64,000 nucleotides of DNA from Trichostrongylus colubriformis (GCA_963978905.1 OZ022259.1:14818001-14882000), one strand, 5' to 3'; shown: positions 31,509 through 43,704, counted from the stretch's first letter. Made by a program: numbers and translations. The notes: generated by a model not told the origin, from the sequence alone.

Positions 31509-34500
31509 CTAAAAATCACTTTAAGATTAGCTGGAAGCTCGAAAATTCAACTAAAAATCTGTAACTAGCGCGGAATACCAAGCGAAATTAATGTAGCAAT
31601 TTCTACGACATGCAGAAATTTAGAATGTGGCGACCGTAAACACGTAACATACCCTACATCAGACGGCAACAAATTATTTTTGCTGTTGTGCATTCCTATT
31701 TTAAATACAAAAGCACACAATTAGAACTGCAGGGGTTGTCACTTTACTTTCGGAGCTTTTGTGGTTGGGGTGGTGGGAGGGGCACTCTTTATCACGCTGT
31801 CGTCCCTCACTACAAACCGTTCTACAGTTATCGGTTTGTATAGTGGAGTGACATTTTCAATTAATCCTTACTTTCTTTCTTACTTTGGGGAGAGGGGAGA
31901 GGGGGGGGGGGGGAGCTTCCTCCCAAACTAAGGCTTAGGCTAAAAACCTAGGCAAAAGTGCTAGACGCCGAGGTCAGCGGGGCGGTCCTGGAACTACATA
32001 GCTTCCTACTTTCTAATTATGGCTGAAGGAGTGCTCTTCAGTGTTATCGAAATGGGGGTGGGAGAGAGAGGGGAGGGGCATCCCTCTGTGTACACTACTC
32101 TTATCTAGACCTAGGAGAGAACAGGGGACTCTTTCCTTCATCCACTTAGGCTGCGGTCATACTTCGCGGTGCCGGCGGCAGGGAGTGGCTGCGTATCTCT
32201 GCGTCTCCGCCTATGCCACCCTGCGTCATCTCTGCACCTCGCCGTGCCACTCTCCCTTGCTGCCTGTGAACGCAGCTATGCCCTGCCGGCGGTGAGTATG
32301 ACCGCGGCCTTAGACTTAGGCAAAAATAGGGATTAACCCCTCAAAGATCCTTCTGAAGAGATGCTTAGGTATTGTTTGTTCGCGATTCAGGCGATTGCGC
32401 GACAAAGGTGGCATGAAGAAGATACATACCAATCGAGTGATGCGATAGCGCGATTGCCCAAATAGCGCGACTCGTGCGAGGCACGCAATTCGGGGCACTT
32501 ACCCAATCGATATCTATCTTATCCTTTCCGCCTGAATCGCGCGCAGTGCCTTAGGTAGCAACTTTCTATGAGATTCCCCCGCATTGCGATGGCAACGCCT
32601 ACCATTCAAAGTGACACTTTGGGTATCAGATTGAATGCAGGCCCCCTGCCTAAAATACACATTTGTGGTTTTGAATCCTGCTTGCTTAGCAGCTGAGCAA
32701 GAGCAGTACTATGTCTCCCCAAAACCTCAAAAATACTTTCCGAGCATAAAATGAAGTTGGAAAAATCCTTTTCGGAGCCTCTGTAGAGAAACTTTTTCGA
32801 ATCGCCGATTGGGCGCGAATTTCGGAAATTACATTGAGTGTCAACTCTGAGGCTTTGTTATTTGCGGTACTGAAATTTTGCGTTCTGCGATTTTGTGATG
32901 CCACACTTTCGTACGCGATTTCGCGACATTCGGATGCTACGGGACATCCCATGGAAACCGCATCATCGCAAAATGTGACCTCGGCCTCCACAAAACAATT
33001 CAGTACAGATTCTTCTATTTGGTGCTAATGTGGTTGGAAGGAGGAGGCACTCTACTGTGATCGGCATACGGCGGTAATTTTGCTCAGGCTTTTGGCCTAA
33101 GTCTTAGTTCAGGGGGGAAGCCCTTCCTTCAAGAAAGGCTTAGGTCAAATTATACCATTGAAGATACGGACGAGAGAACTATAATGAATGCCCGCCTTAA
33201 ACTACGTTTGCACAGTTTACTTCCTTGCCAGTTATAGAAATCATCCTCCGGAGGGGGGAGTAGGGGGGAGAGGGGGGGGGGGGGGGAGGGGGACAGGGCA
33301 CATCCAGGCGTCGAGGGAAATGGCCGCTCCATTACGACCCTCCTCCTCAACGGGGACCCATGTACGACCCCCCCCCCCCTTCCAGTATCTACATAATCCC
33401 TACAGGATCAGTAACTACTGCCGATTTCATAGTATTACTAGTATTTCACTATTGTAATTTTTGTGTTGATCACTCATACTCAATGACATATTCTTACCTG
33501 CCCGGGTCAGCTGACGATACATTCCGCTTATCATCTCGCCTAGAACCACTGCTGACCTTTGCAGTTACGACCCCCATACCGCCCTCAAATACGACCCCCT
33601 GTCGAAGAATCCTCAACTCCCGGTGTACCCTGGGGGGAGAAAGGGGGGGGGGTGTGGGAGGAGAGGCGACTTCACGTAACATGACGCAAAATGGCGTATC
33701 GTCGTGCGCCGTTGCACCAATGCACGTAAAAAAGGACAAACGTCTTCTAGTTCTTCTTTCTACATCAGAAAGGCCTGCCATGAAGTCGCACAGAACTGAA
33801 GTTGTGGCAGCGTTTTTGCATGTTTTTACGTATGTGTGGAACTTGCGCAATATAACGTGAAGCCACGTCTTCCCCCTCCTTCCTGCCTTTCGACTCACGC
33901 TGACCCCATTTTCCCAGCGTATCATGTTTCTATAGCCTCCGTATGCGAGTGTCAATGCGAGAAGGTGTTTCGAAAAACTTCTTTGACTTTCGTGAATAGG
34001 ATGAATAGAAGTGTGAGCAGTAGCCTAGCAAGCGCGATTGTCCTTCCCTATTTACACTCTGCAACTGCCTCTCATACCTCTTTTGGCCTATTTCTATTCG
34101 TCAACGCGGGCTGATTTTGTTTTCGTGGCCAGAGCTGTCATAAGCAGACTGCGATGACGTCGTCGAGCTCATAAGGTTGCTGGGCTCTCCTCCTAATTGG
34201 AAATCGTTCTCAAGCATGAATAGCCGACAACGTGATCTCGTCATCGCACAGCTGTTAGCGAACTTTTCTGCACTTCTGTTCTCTTTGCTCTTTTAAAGGA
34301 CAAATCATATCCAATATTACGGTAGATGTCCTTTTCTGTTTTGCAGCAGGTCGATCAAACCTCCAACCATGGGTGGGTCATTACCGCCTCGCCAACTTTC
34401 AGCTGGCTTCAGCTGACCCAAAAATTTTACTAATGAACTCAAACGCATTCAAATATTACTATGAATCAGATGAAAATAGACTCCTTATGTTTTTATTCTG

Positions 34501-35189
34501 TTTATTTTATTCATGTGCGCAAAACAGCTTGTAAGACCGCGTTTATACTCAACGTTTCAGAAGAACAAGGGAATTTTGCAAACCCTTCAACCACTCCCCT
34601 TTTTCCACCTTATCCCCACCCCGCCGTGAATTTCATGACGTTTGGACGATTTGCGCTGCCTTCTGAGCCCGTTTTTATCGAAGTTGAGTGAGAACAGAGG
34701 ATCTGAGGTAAAATATAAGTTTTTGTTTTTCTAAGTTTTTGAGTTGTAGCCGTAGGCTTTCTATACCTTTGGATCTATGAATCAGATGCATTACGTTGCG
34801 GCCTTAGTTGATTCCAGCAAAGTTAAGGAAGAAATTCTCCGTGATGCTCACGTAAAAATCACATTCCACGCTCAGTAGTGGGCGGGCAACATCTTCATCG
34901 CCATTGGTGAAAGAGCGTAGGAGGCGTTACGGTTACTTCAACATTGTAGCCAAAGCATCCTCCGCTCTTCCACCAGAGACGAGCAACATGTGAGCACCCC
35001 CAGTCGAGGTTAACATGTGCCTCAAAGGCACCATTTGCAAAAAACTAACATTCCACTTCAGAAGAAGTGATCTTCGGCGAAACTCGCATTGAAAAAGCGC
35101 GGCGTGGGGTCTTATCACGATTCCGCACCTCTGCGAGTCGCGCTGTCACGCCTACCCCCGCGGAGCTGCCTGTAGCGCGATAAAACGTT
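31509..35189. other. repeat-rich intergenic DNA, no supported gene
   Basis: Holds one Harbinger-type MITE (32149-32309), G-rich and C-rich runs around 31.9, 33.3 and 33.6 kb, and ttaggcctaagtctta-type repeats. ORFs near 33.4-33.9 kb are driven by C/G runs. No coding exon with supporting splice signals seen. Confidence 0.5.
32149..32309. mobile_element. GGCCGCG family MITE with TTA duplication
   Basis: GGCTGCGGTCATACTTCGCG ... GAGTATGACCGCGGCC between TTA (32146-32148) and TTA (32310-32312). Short form. Confidence 0.88.
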
Positions 35190-35500
35190 CGCGGCCTGGG
35201 GCTTGGCTTCTCACGTGTCTGCATCTGCCCCAGCGGCTAGTGACGCAGAGGGGCACGAAAGGGAAGTCGCGGCCTGCTGGCTTGGCTTCTCACGTGTCTG
35301 TCTGCCCCACCGGCTGGTGACGCAGAGGGGCACGAAAGAGAAGTCGCGGCCTGCTGGCTTGGCTTCTCACCTGTCTGCATCTGCCCCACCGGCTAGTGAC
35401 GCAGAGGGGCACGAAAGAGAAGTCGCGGCCTGCTGGCTTGGCTTCTCACCTGTCTGCATCTGTCCCACCGGCTAGTGACGCAGAGGGGGCGAAAGAGAAG
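35190..35500. repeat. tandem repeat, about 78 bp x 4
   Basis: cttggcttctcacstgtctg begins at 35202, 35281, 35358 and 35437; units differ by a few bases and 0-2 nt in length. Flanked by diverged TTAAAGRCAG-family sequence. The 90-aa ORF across it is a by-product of the repeat. Confidence 0.85.
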
Positions 35501-36712
35501 AAGGTTTTGGGCTCCCATTTCTCAGTTTTTTCATCGTTTTATTTTGTTCTTTCTCTAATGTGCATTACCAAGCACCCTATTTTTATATTCTCCGATTATT
35601 CTTGAATCTGTCGAAACCATACCTATCGGTATCTTTATTTTTATCTTTCTTTCTCTCAAGTGCAGCACGGAAGTTTTTACCCATTCCTCATTTTACTTGA
35701 TGATTCGGGACTTTTTTGTTCATTGACTACGAATAATTGGAAGTTTGAAGGGCAATTGCAAAATTTGGTACTGTCATTGGAAATGGAAGCGTGTGAAGGA
35801 TGATTGACAGCTTTTATCTATAGAAATCCATTGTACTTTCTTGTAAAGCTGCAATGGCACCGAAACGGCATCTCTCCGCTAGGCGACTAGGCGCGTCAAA
35901 TCTCATTATGATGCCTAGCTTTCTCATGGTTCCCCTGAATAAAATCTTTGCATTTTCGGCGAGTTCCGAAGAAAATAACATCTGGAATTTCTGATTGCTT
36001 CAAAGTGGCTGAAACTTGAAATTTACTTCCACTGCATTCTAATGACTTTTACGACTTAATGATCTTTCTTCTGATTTATGACTTTGCAAAGGACTTCTTT
36101 GGTAGGTTCCTCGACGGATTGTACGAAATCTTTATATTTAATCTGATAGAGGCACCAGTATAAGTAATTTGGTCGTTTGTAGAAATACGGATACAGAGGT
36201 GGTTAATAGGACAGCAGAGAAGAAAAAACAGAAGAAAAGGAAGTGAACAAAAACTGAAGAAACGGCTCACATTCTCCTCATCAGTCCTCATTCTTCCTGC
36301 TGAATCATGCATTCTGGCACGCAGCATTGTTGATTTATTGATCAGAGTCACATGGATCTGTTATGTGTAGCGTTCATGCGCATAAGTGACGCTTGCGTTA
36401 GGGCAGAACCTTTCACACGAACACTGTAGGGTTCTGTTAATGATCTCGGATCGCTTTTTGGCCGTGAATTACGTTAGACACCGTCCCTCGCGCAAGCTTA
36501 TTCTTTTTTGAGATTTCACTCTAACGCAAATAGTCCTATTACTGCACTTTCTCGAAAAATTTCAACCTCTGTATAGTGAGAAGTGGGATTTTATCTGTCA
36601 CTCTCACCTCGAAATCCATTTGGAGCAATGAGCCTAACGTACCCTCTGATTCTGAAGGCAAGTGTACTTTGAAGCAAGTTGACGAGTGAATGTGCGTCAA
36701 CTGCAATACGTA

Positions 36713-37215
36713 CGGTAGCGCTCAAAAGTCTTCGGCCAAACACTTTTTGTCATAACTTTTTTCTACTTGACCAAATTTGACAAAATTTTAATATGTGGTG
36801 CCTGAACCTATTGTCAACATTTCCTTCTACTTGAGTGCCGCTTGACTCTTTTCATGGTTTTTTACAAGAATTTACTACAAAACCACCGGAGAAAAGGAAA
36901 AGGCTCAGTCAAGAAAAACTGCTTTCCTTCATAAAAATAAAATTGGCAAGCCGGAAAACATCAGTATTTTGCAGAAAAACCACGACTTTTGATGACAGCG
37001 GCACAGCGGGACGGCATAGGGATGGCACTCCAGAAACAAAAATTGCATTCAACCACGTAACTTACATCGCTGATCGCCAAAATAGTATGTTCAGTATGCA
37101 GTGCTTTCAAGTAAAACACACCAGAATTTCTCTTAGATCGGTCCAGTCGCAAAAAAGTTACAAGTGAAAAACCCAAGTGAACAACTATTTCGCCGAATAC
37201 TTTTGAGCGCTACTG
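36713..37215. mobile_element. Tc1-type non-autonomous element, 503 bp
   Basis: Inverted ends CGGTAGCGCTCAAAAGT and ACTTTTGAGCGCTACTG with TA on both sides (36711-36712, 37216-37217). The CAGTAGCGCTCAAAAGTATT-type terminus is characteristic of Tc1/mariner elements. Interior frames are short; no transposase recognised. Confidence 0.8.
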
Positions 37216-37540
37216 TATGTGCCTTCCCTCCGAAAGTGGATGCGAGGCTTCTAACTGTCTGATGTCAAGACACGCAGCCTGGCCAGCGTGCACTTTGTTT
37301 TTTTCATAGGATTGATATCAACGCGCTGCATAAATATAGAAGTCACATAGGAATAGGGTTTTTTTTTTGTGGGCAAGCGATATTAATCATAAAATATTGG
37401 CTGCTTGAGAGTGGCTATACATCAAGCATAGGTGAGATATATGCAACTATTGGTGACAAGCGATAAAGCTACCTCTGTGCTGGTATTTCACTACCTGACG
37501 AATTTTAGTTAGGTCCATTGTGTTTTAGCAAAGACTCTTT

Positions 37541-37608
37541 GAACCGCGTTCATACTTTGTCGCCGTCGCCGCCCGTGCCGAAGCCAGTGAAGCAAATTGA
37601 ACGCGGCC
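37541..37608. mobile_element. GGCCGCG family mini-hairpin, decayed
   Basis: About 68 bp: gaaccgcgttcatactttg and the mirror end ttgaacgcggcc followed by TAA. Confidence 0.55.
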
Positions 37609-37699
37609 TAACTCGCCAAACCACTCTGAGAATAGGAAGCCATGACGTTAATCAATTCCTTTCATTCAGAAATGTGGTGGCGGGTGAATGATGTTAGGC

Positions 37700-37870
37700 C
37701 TAAACAATGGCTTGCGGTAGCCAGCCTAAATATAAAACAGTGATGATTTCATCTTCCCATACGACTGTGGTACCAATTCACCAACCACAGAGGGAGGATG
37801 GAGGGCCTGGTTGGCCTGCGCAGGTATTGGTGCAGGATTTGATCCCGTATTTCCCACTTCCATAGTAAGA
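37700..37870 (+). repeat. dispersed repeat (GGCCTATACAATGACTT type), copy 1
   Basis: Shares ttaggcctaaacaatggctt, ttcatcttcccatacgact and a gagggaggatggaggg stretch with 39309-39440 and (reversed) 42560-42700. No TIRs seen; SINE-like. Confidence 0.5.
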
Positions 37871-38439
37871 ACGAATGCAGCTCTCACTGTAGTCCTACTA
37901 CCCATGCACGGAAAATCCAATGTGTGTGCCCTTGTGCCCACCCACGTCCTCTGCCCTTACGTCGTTTGCTTTCAACCCCTGCTCGTTCTTCCTTCTGTCT
38001 TCGATTCATGTGTGAAAGGAACCCTTATTTAACTTGACCGCAACTGCCTTGTCGGCTGCAAAAGTTTCTTTCTTTTTAGAATAACTATTTCAAAACGGGA
38101 TGCTTATATTAAACCGTAATTTGCTCACCAACTGACAGTATTTCGCACACAAAGACCGATACCAGTTCCAGTTTCAGTGCAAAGAAAGTTAAATAGAGAT
38201 AATCTCAGTCATGTTATATACCAATAATTTATGCCTGATTTCAACAACCATACTACTGCTCTCTTTTATACTGTTTTCTTTGTTGTGTGGACCTCCAAAC
38301 GCACTGTGTGAATCTTTCCTCATTTGGTCATATATGAGGCGAGGACAGTCAGCATAAAGTGGCTCCGCTATAACTTTCAAGGTTTAAGAATTAAACCTGG
38401 GCACAGTGCTCACCGAAGCCAGGGGGCTTTTATCCTTAC

Positions 38440-38601
38440 GGCCGCGCTCATACTTGGCACCGGCAGGGCATGTCCGCATTCACAGGCAACGAGGTAGAGT
38501 GGCACGGGAAGGTGCAAAGACGACGCAGGCGACGAGACAGGACTTACAGGCAGAGACGCAGAGACATAAACCCACACCCTTCCCAAAGTATGAACGCGGC
38601 C
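38440..38601. mobile_element. GGCCGCG family MITE
   Basis: GGCCGCGCTCATACTTGGC ... AAAGTATGAACGCGGCC; interior GACGACGCAGGCGACGAGAC as in other short reverse copies. No exact target duplication. Confidence 0.75.
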
Positions 38602-38999
38602 TAGTCGTCGATAAGTTCGTGATCGATTGGTGATGAAAAAAGGCTTGTACAATGACTGATCTTGCAGGTAACTGTATCGCTGAATTTCATTCAAACATTG
38701 CTACAAATGTGAATGTGAGCAGAATGCATAGAATAGGTAATCGACGCCCCAACGGCATGCTAAGGCTTTATCTGGGCGAGCGATACTCATCATTTAATGA
38801 ATCCCACTCGAAAGCGGCTATGCATCGAGCACAATTGAGAAATGCGTAGGTACATACACCGGGAATCGAGGATTTCCCGACGAGAGGATCGTATTTGTCC
38901 AGGCAGGAGGGGGGTCGTGCCAGCAGGTGTCAGCGATAAGCACTAGAATCTAAACCTTTAATTACTTCAGTAAACAGACGAGAAGCGAAAGGCATTTTT

Positions 39000-39200
39000 C
39001 AGAGAATCCGCGCAAGAAATGTGAGATAAATATCCCTTTGCTTCGGGTAAGAATACCTAGCAGTAAAGCACATTGCAACCATACAATCCGGAAACATTGC
39101 CTGGTACTATTTGCAGCGGTAAAAAAGAGGAGGGCGGTCATATTCGATCCCCGTAGAGGGGGGAGGGAAGTTGCACTGACACGACTATTTTCCTTGAAAA
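39000..39200. repeat. dispersed repeat paired with 62790-63000
   Basis: gaaatgtgagataaatatcc, gggtaagaatacctagcagt and a following ggggaggga run recur at 62800-62950 with moderate divergence. Unclassified. Confidence 0.5.
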
Positions 39201-39308
39201 AACTGGAGTGCACTGATCGTCGGTCGTCGAGTTTCAGCGAGGTGGTATCCGTTTCACAGTTCTCCATAGCACTTTAGCTTGCCTACGCTTTGAGAAGATG
39301 AACTCTAT

Positions 39309-39440
39309 TTGGCCTATACAATGACTTGTGGAGGCCAGCCGATATACAAGTCAGTATTTTCATCTTCCCAGACGAGCCTGGTACCGATTCACTTACTTAC
39401 CCCGGAAGGACGGAAGGTTTGGTTAGCCGGGGCGGATGTT
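39309..39440 (+). repeat. dispersed repeat (GGCCTATACAATGACTT type), copy 2
   Basis: tggcctatacaatgacttgt, ttcatcttcccagacgagcc, ggaaggacggaaggtttggt. Confidence 0.55.
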
Positions 39441-39639
39441 ATTATTATTCTTATCATCATCATTATTTATTATCGGTTCCACATGGCAAAAAATAGCACG
39501 TCAAATACTGTAAAGAAGCACTGCTCGGCAGAGAAAAAGAAAAAAAAATTAGGAAGGCAGAAACATAAGCATAATTCGAACTCGAGCATTGGAAAGTACA
39601 CGTTGATCATTGTCAGTAGAGCGGGGAAACTTGGTGGTA

Positions 39640-39712
39640 AAGAGCCCGGGATTTGAACCCGCACCCTGTGAATGGTAATGCGCGTGACCTGTCACTAGAC
39701 CATTTCCATCTT
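39640..39712 (-). repeat. tRNA-like SINE head
   Basis: Minus strand has an A-box-like ATGGTCTAGTGACAGG and a B-box-like GGGTTCAAATCCCGG spaced as in tRNA genes, but the ends do not pair as an acceptor stem. Probably a tRNA-derived SINE head. Confidence 0.5.
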
Positions 39713-40193
39713 CATGCAGACCAAAATTCTCAGACGTTCGTGATACATCGACGAGTGCAGCTTTTGGTAGAAGTTTGTTATACAGCGAATGTGTAGCACG
39801 ATACAAAGGAAGTTTACGCTCCTGCTCCTCTTCTAATATAGTCAGTGAAACAGGCACATGCTTACTCTTGACTGCAGCTGTCCATTTACTGAGTATAACT
39901 ATGGGTTGGTATCATTATAAGTATATGTTAAATAACATATTAAACCCTATCATTCACCAATCGGTGGCATTTTGCATTGAAAAACTGTTACAAGTCTGGG
40001 CAAAAAGTTCACTGTAATCAGAAATGATTTCGGTCCCGTAGGAAATTTATCATTCGTGCCTTTTTTTTTACCACCGCACGTATTCTCTCCTGTTTTATCT
40101 TCTTTTTCATTGCATCGATTACAAAACGCTATAAGTGTTTTTTCTGATTCTAGCTACTGTTCGCTGTCGAACCTTTCTTTCCATCATCAGTCT

Positions 40194-40333
40194 TACAAGG
40201 ATGCTGAGTTATTGGTAAAAGCTTCGGTGTCGGACGGGACTCGAACCCGCACTCCACCCTCTGCAAAGCATGGAGTGCGGTTTTAAGTCCCGTTCGGCAC
40301 CGAAGCTTTTGCCCATAACTCAGCATCTTTGTA
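40194..40333. repeat. palindromic repeat with tRNA B-box-like core
   Basis: Arms tacaaggatgctgagttatt... and the mirror meet at about 40260. The left arm read on the minus strand has GCGGGTTCGAGTCCCGTC, like a tRNA T-arm/B box. Related arms at about 12095-12130 and 12339-12412 (tgcgggttcgagttccgtcc). No tRNA cloverleaf, so tRNA-derived or coincidental. Confidence 0.6.
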
Positions 40334-40749
40334 GTAACTTTCGCATCGCAGACGATAATCAGCAGCTATCAAAAATCAATAATATCATCATCAGTCCGTT
40401 ATTTCTTATAGATTCATCTGTCCCCTGAATAACATTTGGTCACTGGTGAGGCGACGACGGTGGAGTATCTAGTGGCATCATTCCTACTCGCATGGTCTCG
40501 AAATGAAATCTCAGAACAAGGCTAGCCCTGTCTTTCTTTCAAAGTGGTTGAACCGTGTCAAGTGGCATGGGAGATGTACCCACTTATAACTGCATAATAA
40601 GTTGCCTCTAAAGATTTCTGTACTGACCGGTTCGCCGAATTTGAACGCCACTGCGATTACGAATGGAAGTGAAATGCCTGACGCACTCCAAAGAGGGGCT
40701 AACCACCGCCGAAAGCTTTATTTTTTTATGCTTTGCTCCTGATCTATTA

Positions 40750-40914
40750 GGCCGCGTTCATACTCTGCGGTGTCGCCGGCAGAAGGTGACTGCGTGTCTA
40801 TGCGTCTCCGCCCATATCACCCTGTGTTATTGATTGCGTCGCTCCTGTACCTCCCATGTACTACTCCTCCTCGCTGCTTAGGAACGCAGCCACGCCCCTG
40901 AGTATGAACGCGGC
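40750..40914. mobile_element. GGCCGCG family MITE
   Basis: TTA then GGCCG CGTTCATACTCTGCG on the left; right end AGTATGAACGCGGC lacks its last base. Short form. Confidence 0.75.
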
Positions 40915-41266
40915 AATATGGGAACCGAGAAATGGCGAACGATTTCCGCATCCTTGTTGTGTTTTTATGAGAACCCAATTGGTTTTCATCACCTGTTTTT
41001 TACTCAAACTTCAGTTTTTGCTTATATTATATTTGCCGTTTCATCATCAGTATTTGTAACAAGGCAATGCTGCTTTCAATGGCATCAGGAGAACCGGTGA
41101 GCTGCTGCTCATTGGAGCTGCTATTGTTTACTTTTTTATTACATATTTCAAAACATGTGCCTCCTTTCTGGGAGGTATATGGCAATGTAACAGTAAAGTG
41201 AAACAACAAAACAAAGGGAGACTACTGTTACACAACAACGCGTTGACACCTAAGATAGAGGAAACG

Positions 41267-41455
41267 TTATCTTATACCCTGCAGGTAACGAGAGACAGTC
41301 TTTTCAAACTTTCTGAAAGTAGGAGGTATGTAGTAATTTTTTTGGAATTTAGATTTATCTAATTTTAGATGGCTGTCAGGTCCGGGCGGTTCGCAGGCGT
41401 CCATCTCGACACTTAGTCTCGCGGGCACCCGCGAACCGTTGCTAGTGGCTGACAT
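41267..41455 (-). CDS. truncated ORF after LTR-like region, possible gag start
   Basis: 62-aa minus-strand frame beginning MSATSNGSRVPARL, then Lys-rich KLDKSKFQKNYYIPPTFRKF. It starts about 70 bp after the poly(A) end of the LTR-like block, where gag begins in LTR retrotransposons. Its first 80 bp contain a hairpin (CGGTTCGC / GCGAACCG). No Gag domain recognised; a host gene start is the alternative. Confidence 0.3.
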   Translation of the reverse strand: MSATSNGSRVPARLSVEMDACEPPGPDSHLKLDKSKFQKNYYIPPTFRKFEKTVSRYLQGIR

Positions 41456-41499
41456 TATTTATAGTTTCGAAACTCAAATGCAAGACAAATATTGCAATA

Positions 41500-42050
41500 A
41501 TACAGTGACAAGATATGCACGGTTCCAGACCGGTACAACGAACCAAATACACACTGTGGATTAAATCCTTTTATTCAAATCCTTCTTTACAGTAGTATTA
41601 TAGTGGTGGCGAGATTCAACTTATGTCTCGACGCACGGCGGGGACACTGCTTTGGATTGATTGGAGGATGGATCCGCCGGTGGAGGAGGTAGGGAGTTGT
41701 CTTGGGGTACGCACCGCACCCTTGCGTCCGACAGAAAGAGCTACCGCTCGGCTCCTAGGCTAGGGATGCTACTTCTAACCCGATTGGAGCTTTGCTAGTC
41801 ACCAAGACTAGCAGTCACTACTTAAGTCGACAATCAGCTGCCTCGGACCAAGACAGATACTCAAAGACGCTCCGCTATGGCCTCCTCGCGCTTTTATACT
41901 CCCCGCCCCGCCCATCGGGCGCGAAAGTGCGTGAGTGGCCATAGCTGACCTTTCCCAGGCTCGTGGCCCCGCCCCTGCCTCGAGTAGCCCCGTGCGACTA
42001 CCAAAAGTCAACCGATTATTGATCGATTATCATCAAGGCTCTTCATTTTA
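41500..42050 (-). mobile_element. possible LTR of a retrotransposon, minus strand
   Basis: Read on the minus strand there is a GC-rich region, a TATA box (gagtataaaagc, about 41893-41903), then about 330 bp later AATAAAAGG (about 41567-41575) and a ...cacagtgtgtatttgg end, the promoter/poly(A) layout of an LTR. Immediately downstream on the same strand is an ATG frame (41455-41267). Exact LTR edges and a target duplication could not be fixed, and no second LTR was found. Confidence 0.4.
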
Positions 42051-42559
42051 AGGCAGTATTGCGATAAAATATCAACATAACAACATAATGGAGGTAGGAG
42101 ATAACTAATAAAATGTTAACAAATAACATTACAAATATCAAGTATCCTACAAATAACATTGTTATAGCACCAACAAATATTATACAACAACAAATATCAT
42201 ACAATACCAAATATCATGGTACATGACATGGCTAGTTTTAGAGTACTCTATCTCGCTGCTGAAGTGGAAAGCTAGAATCCTGTTGTGCTGTACACCCTCG
42301 AAGTACAGCCTATTTTTTTTTGTGACTAGATCTGTTTTGACCAACATACTATAATGTAATTAAAAAAATACATTCACCACTACCCTCATTCGTAATTTGC
42401 TCACGCGAGATATAAGTTAATACGCCCTTACTTTCGGGCCAACTCACTTCATTTAGTTTCAATCTTTGCAGCACAATTAGGATCTGTATAATCAGTTTCA
42501 TGTGAGTAGGTGGTGTAGTGACAGGTGGCGCACACCCCACTACGATCGTGAATCAAATC

Positions 42560-42700
42560 CCGCATCAACGCCTGCCCAAGTCTGCCAAGCCTTCCATCCC
42601 TCTGGGGTCGGCGAGTTGGTCCCAGACTCGTCTGGTAGGATAAAAGCACTGAGTGTACATCGGCTGGCCACCGAAAGTCATTGTATAGGCCACATCACAT
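42560..42700 (-). repeat. dispersed repeat (GGCCTATACAATGACTT type), copy 3
   Basis: Minus-strand copy: ggcctatacaatgactttcg, cagacgagtctgggaccaac and gagggatggaaggcttgg are all present. Confidence 0.55.
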
Positions 42701-42793
42701 TCACCAGCCATCACGATTCTGAATGGAACTAGAATGTGCGGCGAATCCCACAGAAGGGATCGATTAACGCCAAAAACTTGATCCTTTTTTATA

Positions 42794-42954
42794 CTCAATT
42801 TTGGAGCGCTTGGATGGGCGTGGCCTACGGACATGGATGAGTGGCGAGAATGAGAGTGCGTGGCAAGAGTGAGTGTGTGGCGGAGTGAGAGAGTTTGATA
42901 CACGTTCATCCTTGTCCGTAGGCCACGCCCTGCCAGGCGCTCCGAATTGGACTG
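42794..42954. mobile_element. CAGTCCATTT palindromic MITE, copy 2
   Basis: Same family as 20896-21039: GGAGCGCTTGGATGGGCGTG on the left and the matching arm ending GGACTG on the right, TA flanks, interior rich in gagagtgtg. Confidence 0.8.
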
Positions 42955-43042
42955 TACCATCGTTTTCAACATCAGACTGAAGTACCACGCCCATCGTCTT
43001 CAAAGGAGGATAGCGTAACTATGTAGACAGCTCTATCATTAA

Positions 43043-43467
43043 AGGAATCGTCCACGGAAAATGAGTTTTTGTGTTACCCATATATTTACGTTGTATTTGC
43101 CTAATGTTGGCCTCATGCAAAATTTCACGCGAAAAAATGTGAATCTGGCTGAGATACAGTACCACAAAGTGCGGTCCCAGTGGGCGGGGCCTCCGCATAA
43201 AAGCCTCGTCCCGTCTTCCGCCGCCGTTGGGAACGGTGAGTGGGACTGTTTACGTAACCTTCTGTTCCTACAATGCGTCTCCGACCACGGCGGGCGCGGT
43301 ACGAGGCTTTTACACGGAGGCCCCGCCCACTGGGACCGCACTTTGTGGTGCTGTATCTCAGCCAGATTCACATTTTTTCGCGTGAAATTTTGCATGAGGC
43401 CAACATTAGGCAAATACAACATAAATATATGGGTAACACAAAAACTCATTTTCCGTGGACGATTCCT
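43043..43467. mobile_element. long-arm palindromic element with TTAA flanks
   Basis: Arms of about 165 bp, almost identical, beginning AGGAATCGTCCACGG, flanked by TTAA at 43039-43042 and 43468-43471. TTAA duplication is the mark of piggyBac-type transposition (inference; no transposase here). The spacer is about 95 bp. The arms are so alike that near-identical 136-aa frames appear on both strands. Confidence 0.82.
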
Positions 43468-43704
43468 TTAAGTCAATCAAATTTGGTCAACAACGCTTTT
43501 TTGAAGTCATAAAAGTGTCCCTGCTGCTAGCAACGCGTCGAAAAGCTTATATGTTATCTTACTGTGTTTTTGATGGGCAATAAATAGCAATCAAATCAAC
43601 AAAATCCAGCGCAAGTTTTGAATTATAGAGGTGGTCGCAATTTGAATAACTTGTACATTTGAATGAAAAATAACCTATGTACTTCTTTTTCTGTTTTTCT
43701 TCAG

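Noticed and set aside
33150..33955. Proline/glycine-rich ORFs up to 166 aa
   Set aside because: Driven by C and G homopolymer runs; frames on both strands are open for the same reason.
35203..35605. Repetitive ORFs resembling a tandem-repeat protein
   Set aside because: They exist because the 78-bp unit lacks stops in those frames; no start context, splice or domain support.
39640..39712. tRNA gene on the minus strand
   Set aside because: A-box- and B-box-like motifs are present, but the acceptor stem does not pair and no clear anticodon arm forms; better read as a tRNA-derived repeat.
40194..40333. tRNA gene or CRISPR-like spacer unit
   Set aside because: It is a palindrome whose arms carry a T-arm-like string; there is no array and this is eukaryotic DNA.
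43039..43471. Two 136-aa ORFs on opposite strands with nearly the same protein
   Set aside because: They are mirror readings of the two arms of one palindrome, not two genes.
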